NCBI RefSeq assembly: GCF_000430645.1
Contig: NZ_KE387185.1
Coordinates: forward strand, 1,151,780 to 1,215,779
Length of the DNA: 64,000 nucleotides
Reading direction: 5' to 3'
Origin: Aquimarina latercula DSM 2041
GTDB taxonomy: Bacteria; Bacteroidota; Bacteroidia; Flavobacteriales; Flavobacteriaceae
Notes under the pieces: generated by a model
What the model was told of the DNA's origin: nothing
The model's database searches: none
What the model saw: the letters and a program-made list of their open reading frames with translations, nothing else
Position numbers and translations under genes: made by a program
Shown here: in pieces, positions 41,131 through 50,360 of the stretch
Layout of the letters: every line of letters starts with the position of its first letter
How positions within the stretch are numbered: position 1 is the first letter of the stretch

Positions 41131-43530
41131 ATGCGCAAGTCTGCATTATTGATACTGCTATTGAGCAGTATTACATCTTTTTCACAAAATTGTGATAACA
41201 CCCTTTCCGGTACAGTAACAGACCTTCATGATGGGTCTATCCTTGTAGGCGCAACACTTATTGTTGCAGGTTCTGAACAAGCTGTGGTTACAAGCCTCGA
41301 TGGAAAATTTATAATTCGAAATCTCTGCAATGATACTTATAATATACAGGTTTCACATCCCTACTGCCTAACAAAAGTGTTTACCGTTAAGGTATCTGGC
41401 AACATGGTCAAAAACTTTAAACTGGAGCATCATTTGGAAGAATTGAACCAAGTTACCGTGGAGGGAAAAGCTTACGGTAATAAGACGAAAACAATACAGG
41501 AAAACACAATCTCAAAAGATGAATTGGAACGTTATAGCAGTGGCACACTCGGTGACGCGTTAAATAGCTTGAGCGGTGTATCTTCCCTCAACACAGGAAA
41601 TACAGTTGTAAAACCTTTGATTAATGGACTTCACAGTAGTCGTGTTGTCATCATCAACAACGGCGTTAGGATGGAAGATCAAGAATGGGGAGCAGAGCAC
41701 GCCCCAAATGTAGATATCAATTCCGTAGGAAACCTAACGTTGATTAAAGGAGCAGGAGCATTACAATATAGTGGAGACGCTGTGGGAGGTGTAATAGTTG
41801 TCGAAGCTTCAAAAGTTCCCGTTAAAGATAGTATTTACGGTAAGACTTTCCTAACGGGAGCAAGCAACGGTCGTGGTGCTTCCCTGACTTCTCAATTGAC
41901 CAAAAGCTATCAAAACGGATGGCACGCAACGTTGCAGGGAACATTAAAACGCTTTGGTGATTTTGAGGCACCTGACTATGCGCTGAGTAACACGGGAACT
42001 TTTGAGCGCAACCTGTCTTTGAAGGTAGGTTTAAATCAATTTGATTATGGCGTCGAGGCGTATTATTCACTTTTTAAAAATGAAATTGGCATTTTAAGGG
42101 CATCTCATTTGGGTGGTATTCAAGACTTAGTTATGGCATTAAATAGTGACAGACCTTTAATAATAAATGACTTTACCTACGATATCGCTGCACCAAAACA
42201 AGATGTCACACACCATTTAGTACGAATAAAAGGTTTTAAGAGGTTCGACGGTTTCGGAAAAGTGAGCCTACAATATGATTTTCAGCGTAATAACCGTTTG
42301 GAATTTGATATCAGGCGTGGTGCAGATAAGGACAAGGCTTCATTGGATTTACAATTGGATACACACACATTGATGCTCGATTTAGATTCACGCTTAACCG
42401 ATGCAGTAGACCTAAAAACCGGTTTAATGGTAAGATATCAAAACAACTTTGCTGACCCCAATACGGGAGTGCGCAGGTTGATACCCGATTATGACAAATA
42501 TGATTTTGGGATATATGCCATAGCGGATTATAACTTAAACGACAAGTTTCTTTTAGAAGCAGGTGGACGTTTTGATTTCACATATATGGACGTTTTCAAA
42601 TTTTACCGAACATCCTTTTGGGAATCCCGTAATTACGGAGAACTCTTCCCTGAAATTGTTGTCGAAGAATTGGAAAATCAGATTTTGACCAATCCACAAC
42701 TTAATTTTTACAACGCTTCGGCAACGCTGGGTGCCACGTACTCTTTTAGCGATGAATATAAGCTATTTTTTAACTATTCACTGGCATCTCGTCCACCAAA
42801 CCCTTCTGAACTTTTTAGTGAGGGCTTACATCAATCTGCCTCTCGTATTGAGTTGGGCGATTTAAGTTTCAATTCAGAAATCGGAAATAAAATCGCATTG
42901 ACCTTTCAGCGTGAAAATGAAAAGTTCAGTTTTTCAATAAGTCCTTTTATAAATATCATCAAAGACTTTATCATTATAGAACCTGTAGAAATCCAACAAA
43001 CCATACGAGGTAGCTTTCAAGTTTGGGAATACAGACAGACAGATGCCCAACTTTTGGGAGTAGATTTTGATGCCTCATACGCCTTTGCCCAAAACCTTCG
43101 GTTAAACCACCAATTTTCTCTCGTAAAGGGATACGACAGTAAAAGGGATGAGCCCTTGATAAACATGCCGCCTATAAACACAAAGAACGAAATTGTATAT
43201 CAAAACCCAAACTCTAAGAATATAAGGCTGGCACTACAAAGCGAGTATGTATTTCGTCAAAACGAATTTCCAGATAACAATTTTGAAGTGTTCCTACCAG
43301 TCACCCAAACGATGGAAGTTGTAGACGTGAGCACGCCACCTGATGCATTTCATTTAATCAATTTTAATTCCAGTATTGATTTTAAGGTTACGGAAAAATC
43401 AACACTCACGATAGGCTTTGGCATTACAAACCTATTTAATACGCCTTATAGAAATTACCTGAACCGCCTGCGCTTTTACGCAGACGATTTGGGCAGGAAC
43501 TTTTTATTAAATCTCAAACTCAATTATTAA
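41131..43530 (+). CDS. TonB-dependent receptor with carboxypeptidase-like domain
   Basis: The 799-residue protein has a signal peptide (cleavage near SFSQ), a carboxypeptidase D regulatory-like fold (residues about 22-105), a plug (near SGVSSLNTGNTVVKPLINGLHSSRVVI) and a barrel ending in NLKLNY. It imports a large or chelated ligand through the outer membrane. Its setting, after the His/Cys secreted protein and before an acidic lipoprotein, suggests a metal complex such as copper or zinc. The substrate is unproven. Confidence 0.85.
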   Translation: MRKSALLILLLSSITSFSQNCDNTLSGTVTDLHDGSILVGATLIVAGSEQAVVTSLDGKFIIRNLCNDTYNIQVSHPYCLTKVFTVKVSGNMVKNFKLEHHLEELNQVTVEGKAYGNKTKTIQENTISKDELERYSSGTLGDALNSLSGVSSLNTGNTVVKPLINGLHSSRVVIINNGVRMEDQEWGAEHAPNVDINSVGNLTLIKGAGALQYSGDAVGGVIVVEASKVPVKDSIYGKTFLTGASNGRGASLTSQLTKSYQNGWHATLQGTLKRFGDFEAPDYALSNTGTFERNLSLKVGLNQFDYGVEAYYSLFKNEIGILRASHLGGIQDLVMALNSDRPLIINDFTYDIAAPKQDVTHHLVRIKGFKRFDGFGKVSLQYDFQRNNRLEFDIRRGADKDKASLDLQLDTHTLMLDLDSRLTDAVDLKTGLMVRYQNNFADPNTGVRRLIPDYDKYDFGIYAIADYNLNDKFLLEAGGRFDFTYMDVFKFYRTSFWESRNYGELFPEIVVEELENQILTNPQLNFYNASATLGATYSFSDEYKLFFNYSLASRPPNPSELFSEGLHQSASRIELGDLSFNSEIGNKIALTFQRENEKFSFSISPFINIIKDFIIIEPVEIQQTIRGSFQVWEYRQTDAQLLGVDFDASYAFAQNLRLNHQFSLVKGYDSKRDEPLINMPPINTKNEIVYQNPNSKNIRLALQSEYVFRQNEFPDNNFEVFLPVTQTMEVVDVSTPPDAFHLINFNSSIDFKVTEKSTLTIGFGITNLFNTPYRNYLNRLRFYADDLGRNFLLNLKLNY

Positions 43531-43549
43531 TTTTTTAAATCAAAAACAT

Positions 43550-44104
43550 ATGAAAAACGTAAAATTTTTAGCCACTGCAATTTTTGCAACCGTTTTGTTC
43601 GTATCGTGTTCAAATGACGATGATGCGCCAAAACCAGTAAATGAAGAAGAACCACTAACCACTTTCACGGTAACACTTGAACCGGATGGAGGTGGTACAC
43701 CCATTACTTTACAGACTCGCGATTTGGATGACGATGGCCCAGAGCCACCAGTCGTTACCGTTTCGGGCAACCTAAGTGCTGGAGTTACCTACAATGGTTC
43801 TATTGTAATTCTTAACGAAACTGTGAGTCCTCCTGAAAACATTACTGATGAAATAGAACTAGAAGACGTAGACCATCAGTTTTTCTATACTTCTGCTGGC
43901 GGTCTCGAAGTGACAACGGAGTATGGCAATTTTGACGTCAACGGTAATCCGTTAGGTACAGAATTCACGCTTACGGCTGGGGCAGCAAGTTCAGGGGTAT
44001 TGACCTTTACATTGCGACATCTGCCTACTAAACCAAATACGGGGCTTGATGATGCAGGTGGCAATACAGACATTGCAGCACCCTTTAATGTAACAATCGA
44101 GTAA
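43550..44104 (+). CDS. Acidic surface lipoprotein, partner of the TonB receptor
   Basis: The 184-residue protein has a lipobox VSC (residues 18-20) followed by NDDDAPKP, the acidic stretch of Bacteroidota lipoprotein export signals. The mature part is an immunoglobulin-like beta domain (LTTFTVTLEPDGGG, TLTAGAASSGVLTFTLRHLPTKPN). The His in VDHQFFY and TLRHLP may matter. It is 19 bp after the TonB receptor gene. It may be a surface binding subunit; the family is not recognised. Confidence 0.65.
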   Translation: MKNVKFLATAIFATVLFVSCSNDDDAPKPVNEEEPLTTFTVTLEPDGGGTPITLQTRDLDDDGPEPPVVTVSGNLSAGVTYNGSIVILNETVSPPENITDEIELEDVDHQFFYTSAGGLEVTTEYGNFDVNGNPLGTEFTLTAGAASSGVLTFTLRHLPTKPNTGLDDAGGNTDIAAPFNVTIE

Positions 44105-44145
44105 ATCTGAATTAAGTCGCACTTTTCCTTACCACAAAATGAATT

Positions 44146-44175
44146 CCCTCTGTGGTTTTGCCATAGAGGGCATTT
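44146..44175 (+). terminator. Probable intrinsic terminator after the TonB/lipoprotein operon
   Basis: CCCTCTGTGG (44146-44155) pairs with CCATAGAGGG (44161-44170), including one G-U pair, around a TTTTG loop. It is followed by CATTTTAAATT and a later T-run. It lies 42 bp after the lipoprotein stop. Confidence 0.65.
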
Positions 44176-44229
44176 TAAATTAGACTTTTTTGAAAAACCA
44201 AAACTAAATTATTTTATATTTATTTAAAG

Positions 44230-45264
44230 ATGTTAAAAACTGTACAAATAATAGCTGTTATACAAGGGGTCTTTATACTGCTTGTTTTATTTCATAAACG
44301 TAGTAAATATAAGACACCAACATTCTGGTTATTTGTTGGAAGTATTATTTCTATTCTTTTATTCATAATTGGTGATGACAGCAATAATCTTTTTCAAGAA
44401 GGAGCAGACTGGCTTCTTTCTGATAGTACTTTGTTCATTACTTTTTTATTTCTATTCTTTAAGTATTACAAAACGGAAAAAACACATTTCAACAAAAAAG
44501 ATTTATGGTTTTTTTTACCAAATATTCTTTACTTTATTATGGAATCTATAGAACTAAATGAGGGTGAAGAAACCATGTTTGTTGAAGTTGCTGAAGAATT
44601 AATAGATTTTGCATTTTTGGGTTATTTAGTCTACATCATTTTTGATTTGTTTAAGAATAAATCAAAGTATTGGATTTTATACCTCACAATACCAATAGTG
44701 CTGCTAATGGGATTTAATTACTTTAATGAAGTGGCCGAGTTGGCTGAATTTAAACCAATAGCCGTATCAGAAAGTGTGCAATACCAAAGTTATCTTCTCC
44801 TCGTATATGCTTTTCTTTTTTATAGTATGACCTATTATTTAATTATTTGGCCTAAAGAATTATTACCAATATCCAAACCAACTGAATACAAAGGTTCAAA
44901 ATTAAATAAAGAACAAGTTAAAAACTACAAAACAGCGTTGTTGGATGTTATGCAACGTAAAGCATTGTATAAAGACCCGAAATTGTCTATTCACAAATTA
45001 TCTCAAGAATTAAACATTCCAAGACAATATATTTCTGAAGTCCTAAATATACATTTTGGTAAGAGTTTTCAAGATTTTGTAAATGAATATAGGGTTGAAG
45101 CGTTTGTAAAAAACCTAAAAAATGACCAAAGTGGTCAATTCACCCTTTTTGGTCTCGCAAATGAGGTGGGTTTCAACTCAAAATCAACATTTAATGCTAC
45201 TTTCAAAAAAATCAAGGGCTTAACACCTTCTCAATTTAAAAAATCACTGACTCAAAGATTGTAA
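44230..45264 (+). CDS. AraC-family regulator with seven-helix membrane N-terminus
   Basis: The 344-residue protein has six to seven hydrophobic segments in the first 215 residues and a C-terminal AraC helix-turn-helix (LSIHKLSQELNIPRQYISEVLNIHFGKSFQDFVNEYR, then VGFNSKSTFNATFKKIKGLTPSQFKKSL). Such membrane-bound AraC proteins sense signals at the envelope. It precedes a TonB receptor/DUF4249 pair and probably controls it. It differs from the HMA-AraC regulators in having no Cys-x2-Cys sensor. Confidence 0.82.
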   Translation: MLKTVQIIAVIQGVFILLVLFHKRSKYKTPTFWLFVGSIISILLFIIGDDSNNLFQEGADWLLSDSTLFITFLFLFFKYYKTEKTHFNKKDLWFFLPNILYFIMESIELNEGEETMFVEVAEELIDFAFLGYLVYIIFDLFKNKSKYWILYLTIPIVLLMGFNYFNEVAELAEFKPIAVSESVQYQSYLLLVYAFLFYSMTYYLIIWPKELLPISKPTEYKGSKLNKEQVKNYKTALLDVMQRKALYKDPKLSIHKLSQELNIPRQYISEVLNIHFGKSFQDFVNEYRVEAFVKNLKNDQSGQFTLFGLANEVGFNSKSTFNATFKKIKGLTPSQFKKSLTQRL

Positions 45265-45323
45265 ATATGTCCAAACTACTTATTCTGGACTAACACAATG
45301 TATTTTACCAAAAAAAGCGACGT

Positions 45324-45357
45324 TCATTAGGGAAACATTACTAACCCTGTTTAATGA
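45324..45357 (+). repeat. Inverted repeat followed by T-rich tract
   Basis: TCATT (45324-45328) pairs with AATGA (45353-45357), and AAACA (45333-45337) pairs with TGTTT (45348-45352), with a GGG/CCC pairing possible inside. TTTCTTTTTTT follows. It probably terminates transcription of the AraC gene. Confidence 0.45.
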
Positions 45358-45554
45358 AGGTTTCTTTTTTTATGATATCCATTCTATTTTGTTTTTCACA
45401 ACTGAAAGCACAAATTAATCAACAATCACCACAATTCCGAAATATAGAAAGAATCGGCGATGTTGTTTTGGTTGCACTACCTATTGCTGCACTTGGCACT
45501 TCCCTTATGATAATAAAAATATATCTATTAATGAGTTCTACAATGACGACGTAA
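45354..45554 (+). pseudogene. Short exported-protein remnant (possible PAP2-type phosphatase N-terminus)
   Basis: The 66-residue frame has a signal peptide (ILFCFSQLKAQ) and then ERIGDVVLVALPIAALGTSL, which resembles the start of flavobacterial PAP2-type phosphatases (GD-x2-Q-x-ALP). It then changes character and stops. A shift by one frame near 45510 continues as a polar stretch to about 45604. It is far shorter than any PAP2 protein, so it is probably a truncated or frameshifted remnant; a real short exported peptide is the alternative. Confidence 0.35.
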
Positions 45555-45605
45555 TCAAAAAAATTAATAAAGTAATCAATAGTAAAAATTTAATTTTTAA
45601 ATAGT

Positions 45606-48101
45606 ATGAATCATAATAAAATAAAAAAATGTATTGAGGCTTGTAGCAATCATTACTGTCAAACATATAGCAAAAACCAATTAGGTTGTTTTAGTTATCG
45701 TAGCTTAGCTAAGCCATCGTACATCAAACCTTTTTTATCACTTTTTTTTATGCTAATCAGTAGCATAATAATTGCTCAAGAAGAATACACTATACGAGGA
45801 ACTATTAGCGACAAAGCAAATGGTGAAACCGTATTTGGTATAGCGGTATATCTTAAAGGTACAACAATAGGAACCACAACAAACGAGTATGGTTTTTACT
45901 CTATAACAGCTCCAAAAGGAGAATATACTTTGGTTACTTCGTCTCTGGGATATAAAGAGGTACAAGAAAAAATATCGCTTGTTAAAGATATAAGATTAAG
46001 CATTGAAATTACAGAAGACTTAAATACCTTAGACGAAGTTGTTATTACAACAACAGAAGACTCAAAAAAACTAAACATTAGAAAACCTCAAATGGGAGTT
46101 ACTACTTTAAGCGCATCAACAATAAAAATAGCGCCGGCTGTAATGGGCGAAGTAGATCTTATAAAAACCATTCAGCTTTTGCCTGGAGTTACAAATAATG
46201 GAGAAGGTTCTGCCGGGTTTAATGTAAGAGGCGGAGCAGTAGATCAAAACTTGGTGCTTTTAGACGAAGCTATTATTTACAATACATCTCACTTTTTTGG
46301 ACTATTCTCTGTTTTTAATAACGATGCAATTAAAAATGTAAAACTATACAAAGGTGATATACCCGCAAAATTTGGAGGGAGAACAGCTTCTGTATTAGAT
46401 GTAAGACAAAAAGATGGAAACAATAAAAGGCTCGAACTCAATGGAGGTATCGGGCTAATTTCAAGTAGGCTCGCTGTTGAGGCTCCATTGTTTAAAAAGA
46501 AAGGCTCTTTTCTATTAGCAGGAAGAACAACTTATGCACAACTCTTTTCGGGTTTATTAGACGATTTAAGAAATAGTAATATTAGTTTTTACGATGTAAA
46601 CCTAAAAACCAATTATGAAATTAATGAAAACAATAAGATATATCTATCAAGTTATTTTGGGCGAGATGTTTTTAATATTGTAAATCTAATAGATAGTAAT
46701 TACGGAAACAACTCTGCAAATCTTAGGTGGAATCATGTTTTCAATGATAAGTTGTTTTCTAACCTATCGCTTATATATAGTAAATATGACTATCAGATAA
46801 TACTGGACTTTGATCAATTAGATTGGATATCTGACATAACAAATTATAACCTAAAATACGATTTTGGATATTATGCAAGCGATAAACTAAAAATAGATTT
46901 TGGAGCAAGTGGCATCTCATATAATCTCAATCCCGGAGAAATTACACCATCTACCCCAACCTCTCCAATTAATCCATTAATATTAGACCAAAAAAGGGCT
47001 TTTGAAGGAGGGCTTTACATGAGTGCAGAACATAAAATTACAGACAAACTTACTGCAAGATATGGTTTGCGCTATAGCACATTTAACCGCTTAGGAGGGC
47101 AATCTATTACAAATTATGCTAATAATCAACCTGTAATTTACAATCAAGGGTTGGGTATTTACCAAGAAGGAGAAGCCATAGGAGAAACGGCTTACTCAAA
47201 AGGACAGACTATTGAAAAATTTGGAAATTTAGAACCGAGATTAGGCTTATCCTATGTATTAACAGACAACTCGTCCATAAAGGGAAGTTACACTCGCTCA
47301 GCACAATATATGCATTTACTGTCTAATACAGTTTCAGTGACTCCTTTAGACGTTTGGACAACTAGCGGAACATATGTAAAACCGCAATTATCTAACCAAT
47401 ATGCTTTTGGTTACTATAAAAAATTTAATAATAACGCATATTCACTTGAAGCAGAAACCTATTATAAAACTACCCAAAACCGTATTGATTATATTGATGG
47501 GGCAAGCTTAATAGGAAACAATAATATCGAAACCGAAATTTTAAATGGCGAGGCGAGAGCCTATGGACTGGAATTAATGTTTAGAAAAAACAAAGGTCGC
47601 TATACAGGGTGGGTTTCATATACTTTAGCTAAATCCGAGCAGCGTTCTTTTGGAGGAAATGCAGGAGGTCCTGGAATTAATAATGGCAATTGGTACAATA
47701 CACCTTTTGATCGTACACACGATATTTCTATTACAGGAGTCTATAAATTAACCGATAAATGGTCATTTAGTGCGAATGCAATTTACCAAACCGGTCGTCC
47801 TGTAACCTATCCTGTTGGGCAATTTGAATATGAAGGATCCTCTATTGTAATTTTTAATGAAAGAAATGCCGACAGATTACCTGCCTATCATAGATTAGAC
47901 ATTTCAGCGACCTATAAACCCAACCGCAAACCCAATAAACAGTGGAAAGGTGAGTGGGTATTTAGTATTTATAATCTTTACAATAGGCAAAATGCAGCCT
48001 CCATATCATTTAACCAAGACTATAATACTGGAGTAAACGAGGCCTTGAGAACTACAATATTTGGTATTATTCCTTCCGTAACCTATAACTTTAAATTTTA
48101 A
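45606..48101 (+). CDS. TonB-dependent receptor (DUF4249-associated type)
   Basis: The 831-residue frame has a carboxypeptidase-like domain (GTISDKANGETVFGIAVYLKGTTIGT), a plug with LPGVTNNGEGSAGFNVRGG and a barrel ending in VTYNFKF. The signal peptide seems to be PFLSLFFMLISSIIIAQ (residues about 42-58), preceded by an odd hydrophilic stretch with four cysteines. The true start may be internal, for example ATG at 45750. The downstream DUF4249 lipoprotein is its usual surface partner. The ligand is unknown. Confidence 0.85.
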   Translation: MNHNKIKKCIEACSNHYCQTYSKNQLGCFSYRSLAKPSYIKPFLSLFFMLISSIIIAQEEYTIRGTISDKANGETVFGIAVYLKGTTIGTTTNEYGFYSITAPKGEYTLVTSSLGYKEVQEKISLVKDIRLSIEITEDLNTLDEVVITTTEDSKKLNIRKPQMGVTTLSASTIKIAPAVMGEVDLIKTIQLLPGVTNNGEGSAGFNVRGGAVDQNLVLLDEAIIYNTSHFFGLFSVFNNDAIKNVKLYKGDIPAKFGGRTASVLDVRQKDGNNKRLELNGGIGLISSRLAVEAPLFKKKGSFLLAGRTTYAQLFSGLLDDLRNSNISFYDVNLKTNYEINENNKIYLSSYFGRDVFNIVNLIDSNYGNNSANLRWNHVFNDKLFSNLSLIYSKYDYQIILDFDQLDWISDITNYNLKYDFGYYASDKLKIDFGASGISYNLNPGEITPSTPTSPINPLILDQKRAFEGGLYMSAEHKITDKLTARYGLRYSTFNRLGGQSITNYANNQPVIYNQGLGIYQEGEAIGETAYSKGQTIEKFGNLEPRLGLSYVLTDNSSIKGSYTRSAQYMHLLSNTVSVTPLDVWTTSGTYVKPQLSNQYAFGYYKKFNNNAYSLEAETYYKTTQNRIDYIDGASLIGNNNIETEILNGEARAYGLELMFRKNKGRYTGWVSYTLAKSEQRSFGGNAGGPGINNGNWYNTPFDRTHDISITGVYKLTDKWSFSANAIYQTGRPVTYPVGQFEYEGSSIVIFNERNADRLPAYHRLDISATYKPNRKPNKQWKGEWVFSIYNLYNRQNAASISFNQDYNTGVNEALRTTIFGIIPSVTYNFKF

Positions 48102-48106
48102 AAATC

Positions 48107-48973
48107 ATGATGTATTTAAAAAAGATACTTAAAATAGAAAATAAGATTAAAATTGTAAGCCTCATGGGATTAAGTGTCATTATTTTTTCTTGTACAGAAG
48201 CTATAGACCTAGCTGTGCCAACTGAATCTCCACGATTAGTTATTGAGGCATCTTTAGATTGGAAAAAAGGAACTTTAGGAAATAATCAGACCATAAAGCT
48301 AAGTCTTTCAACACCTTATTACGATACAGCACCAAACCCTGTAAGTGGAGCATCGGTAATAGTTGAAAATGCTTCAAATGGAGACGTTTTTATCTTTAAT
48401 GATCAACAAGATGGTAGTTATACAACTACAAACTTTGTGCCTATAATTAACAACACATACAATTTAGAGGTAATTTACAACAGCGAAACATATACTGCTC
48501 AAGAAACGTTAATCTCTGTTTCTGAAATAAATAGAATTGAACAATCTCGTGAAGGTGGTTCAGATGAAGAAGAGCTGGACCTAACCATCTATTTTGACGA
48601 TCTGGCAAATGAAGTGAATTTTTATTACATTACCTTTTTAGAAGGAGAAGATCGGCTTCCCACAAGAGAAATAATGTCTGATGAGTTTACAAATGGTAAT
48701 GAAATGTCTCTTTTATATGAAGAAGATGAGGCAGATGCAGAAGATGAGATTTTACCAGGAGATGAAGTAGATATTAATTTATTTGGTATATCCGAAGAAT
48801 ATTACGATTTTTTGAATAGATTAATTGAGCAAGGCGATAATGCAGGAGATCCCTTTGCAACCTTGCCAACAAGGCTAAGAGGTAATTATATAAATCTAGA
48901 AAACCCAGAAAATTACGCTTTTGGGTATTTTAGGGTTACAGAATCTGTAAACGAAGTTTATACTTTCGAGTAG
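48107..48973 (+). CDS. DUF4249 surface lipoprotein
   Basis: The 288-residue protein has a hydrophobic signal with lipobox FSC near residues 27-29. The domain pattern is typical: VIEASLDWKKGTLGNNQTIKLSLSTPYYDTAPNPVSGASVIVEN and later GYFRV near the end. DUF4249 proteins pair with TonB receptors, probably as a lid or binding subunit. The stop (48971-48973) lies at the very edge of the NDH-2 remnant. Confidence 0.85.
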   Translation: MMYLKKILKIENKIKIVSLMGLSVIIFSCTEAIDLAVPTESPRLVIEASLDWKKGTLGNNQTIKLSLSTPYYDTAPNPVSGASVIVENASNGDVFIFNDQQDGSYTTTNFVPIINNTYNLEVIYNSETYTAQETLISVSEINRIEQSREGGSDEEELDLTIYFDDLANEVNFYYITFLEGEDRLPTREIMSDEFTNGNEMSLLYEEDEADAEDEILPGDEVDINLFGISEEYYDFLNRLIEQGDNAGDPFATLPTRLRGNYINLENPENYAFGYFRVTESVNEVYTFE

Positions 48974-49188
48974 GTGTTTTAGCCGAATTTAAAAAGTACA
49001 TTCTTCTAAAGAATTATCCAGAATATCCTGCATCCATCAGAAGCATCTATTTGCTATAAGGTTCTAACAAACTTATTTCTATAATACTAGAAACAGAAGC
49101 AGCAAAAACTTTAAAAATATTTAAAGAATTAGATACAGAAGTGCTTTTAAATGAAGTTGTAAAAGTGGTTTCAAAGAAAATAAATTGA
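48973..49188 (+). pseudogene. Decayed internal fragment of an NDH-2 gene
   Basis: Frame 48973-49188 reads LAEFKKYILLKNYPEYPAS...IYLL, a stop (TAA at 49057-49059), then AAKTLKIFKELDTEVLLNEVV and SKKIN before TGA. This aligns with residues near 205-270 of the intact NDH-2 in this window (ALAEFCKYILPKDYPEYPSS, SSKTLKYLKDLNVKVLFNESV, then GKKI). The premature stop replaces a Glu codon. Both gene ends are missing. It is a relic rather than a gene. Confidence 0.8.
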
Positions 49189-49280
49189 CAGCTTTTCAAT
49201 TCAAAAAAGTAACAGGAATGACACCCACACAGTTTAAGAGCAGCATAGTTAAAAACAGGAGATCATTGGATGAGATTTAA
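49185..49280 (+). pseudogene. C-terminal fragment of an HMA-AraC regulator gene
   Basis: The frame from 49185 reads LTAFQFKKVTGMTPTQFKSS, IVKNRRSLDEI and stops at 49278-49280. It matches the last residues of the regulator at 40107-40673 (NQFKKVTGMTPTQFKKS, then KNLKSLDDV). No upstream part remains; it abuts the NDH-2 remnant. The pair marks an old recombination joint. The rest of the 405-bp gap 48974-49378 holds only this and the ArsR promoter. Confidence 0.82.
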
Positions 49281-49341
49281 TTAAAGTACGTTAAAAACGA
49301 AGGGTTGTTTTAAAATGTTACTTGTGATGTTGGTATTTTAG

Positions 49342-49374
49342 TATTTGCTTAAATAATAAATTATAGTAACTTTG
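49342..49374 (+). promoter_or_regulatory. Consensus promoter and possible ArsR operator of the mer operon
   Basis: TTTG (49344-49347), a 19-bp spacer and TAACTTTG (49367-49374) fit the Bacteroidota consensus exactly. The ATG of arsR is at 49379, so transcription would start at or next to it (leaderless mRNA). A TATTT-N4-AAATA inverted repeat (49342-49355) overlaps the -33 element and could be the ArsR binding site. Confidence 0.7.
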
Positions 49375-49378
49375 TCTT

Positions 49379-49753
49379 ATGGAAAATAATTCTTGTATAA
49401 GACAACAGGCGGATATTAAACAGATAAACCGTTGTAAAGAAACAGTTTCAAAACTAAACGAAACATTTGATTATTTAGCAAATGGACTTGCTATGGTGGG
49501 AAATGATGTCAGGTTAAAAATTCTCTATTTACTCTTTGAAGAAAAAAGACTTTGCGTTTGCGACTTAAGCGATATTCTCGAAATGAATATTTCTGCTATT
49601 TCCCAACATTTGAGAAAAATGAAGGATAGAAATTTATTGGAAACCGATAGAGAAGCCCAAACCATTTTTTATTCACTAACAGAGGAATACGAAAAAATAC
49701 TCAATCCATTCTTTGAAATACTTGACAAGAACAAAATCTTAGAAACGATATGA
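49379..49753 (+). CDS. ArsR/SmtB-family metal-responsive repressor of the mer operon
   Basis: The 124-residue winged-helix protein has the recognition-helix region CVCDLSDILEMNISAISQHLRKMKDRNLL. Cys59 and Cys61 in RLCVCDL are in the classic ArsR metal-binding position. The N-terminus carries further cysteines (NSC and NRCK). It should release DNA when it binds Hg2+, As(III) or a similar metal. It overlaps merTP by 4 bp, so it is a mercury-operon regulator in place of MerR. Confidence 0.88.
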   Translation: MENNSCIRQQADIKQINRCKETVSKLNETFDYLANGLAMVGNDVRLKILYLLFEEKRLCVCDLSDILEMNISAISQHLRKMKDRNLLETDREAQTIFYSLTEEYEKILNPFFEILDKNKILETI

Positions 49754-50343
49754 AAAGTGAAAACAAATTAATTGGTACAGGCTTGCTTACTGCAATTACA
49801 GCTTCTTTATGTTGTATTACACCCGTTTTAGCTCTAATTGCAGGAACAAACGGAATTGCCTCAACATTTTCTTGGATTGAGCCTTTTAGACCTTATCTAA
49901 TCGGGCTAACAATTTTAGTGCTCGGCTTTGCTTGGTATCAAAAACTAAAACCTCAAAAGGAAATCGACTGTGAATGCGATACGGACGAGAAACCAAAATT
50001 CATACAGTCAAAAACCTTTTTGGCAATTGTAACTGTATTTGCAATTATAATGCTGGCATTTCCATATTATTCATCCATTTTTTATCCAGATAATAAAAAA
50101 GAAGTAGTCATTGTAAACCAATCAAATATTCAAACTGTAAACTTTAATGTTCAAGGAATGACTTGTGCTGGCTGTGAAGAAAGCATAAAACACGCTGTAA
50201 ATGAATTGGACGGTATTATAAATGTAACCCCTTCGTATGAAAAGGGAAGTGCCATGGTAGAGTTTGATAGGTCTAAAACCTCTAAAGTAGCTATTGAAAA
50301 GGCAATTAATTCAACAGGATATAAAGTTATAAAAGATAAATAA
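49750..50343 (+). CDS. merTP: Mercuric transport protein MerTP (MerT-MerP fusion)
   Basis: The 197-residue protein has three membrane helices with the paired Cys21-Cys22 in the first (SLCCITPV) and Cys74/Cys76 in the loop (CECD). A C-terminal HMA domain follows, with Cys139 and Cys142 (GMTCAGC). This is the MerT pore fused to MerP, and it carries Hg2+ into the cytoplasm for reduction. It overlaps the arsR stop by 4 bp and is followed by a separate merP-like gene. Confidence 0.92.
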   Translation: MKSENKLIGTGLLTAITASLCCITPVLALIAGTNGIASTFSWIEPFRPYLIGLTILVLGFAWYQKLKPQKEIDCECDTDEKPKFIQSKTFLAIVTVFAIIMLAFPYYSSIFYPDNKKEVVIVNQSNIQTVNFNVQGMTCAGCEESIKHAVNELDGIINVTPSYEKGSAMVEFDRSKTSKVAIEKAINSTGYKVIKDK

Positions 50344-50360
50344 ACGCAAAATCACCCATT

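Noticed and set aside
44230..48973. TonB/DUF4249 cassette as a composite transposon
   Set aside because: No insertion sequence, terminal repeat or target duplication is visible at either end; only the gene remnants at 48973-49280 hint at recombination.
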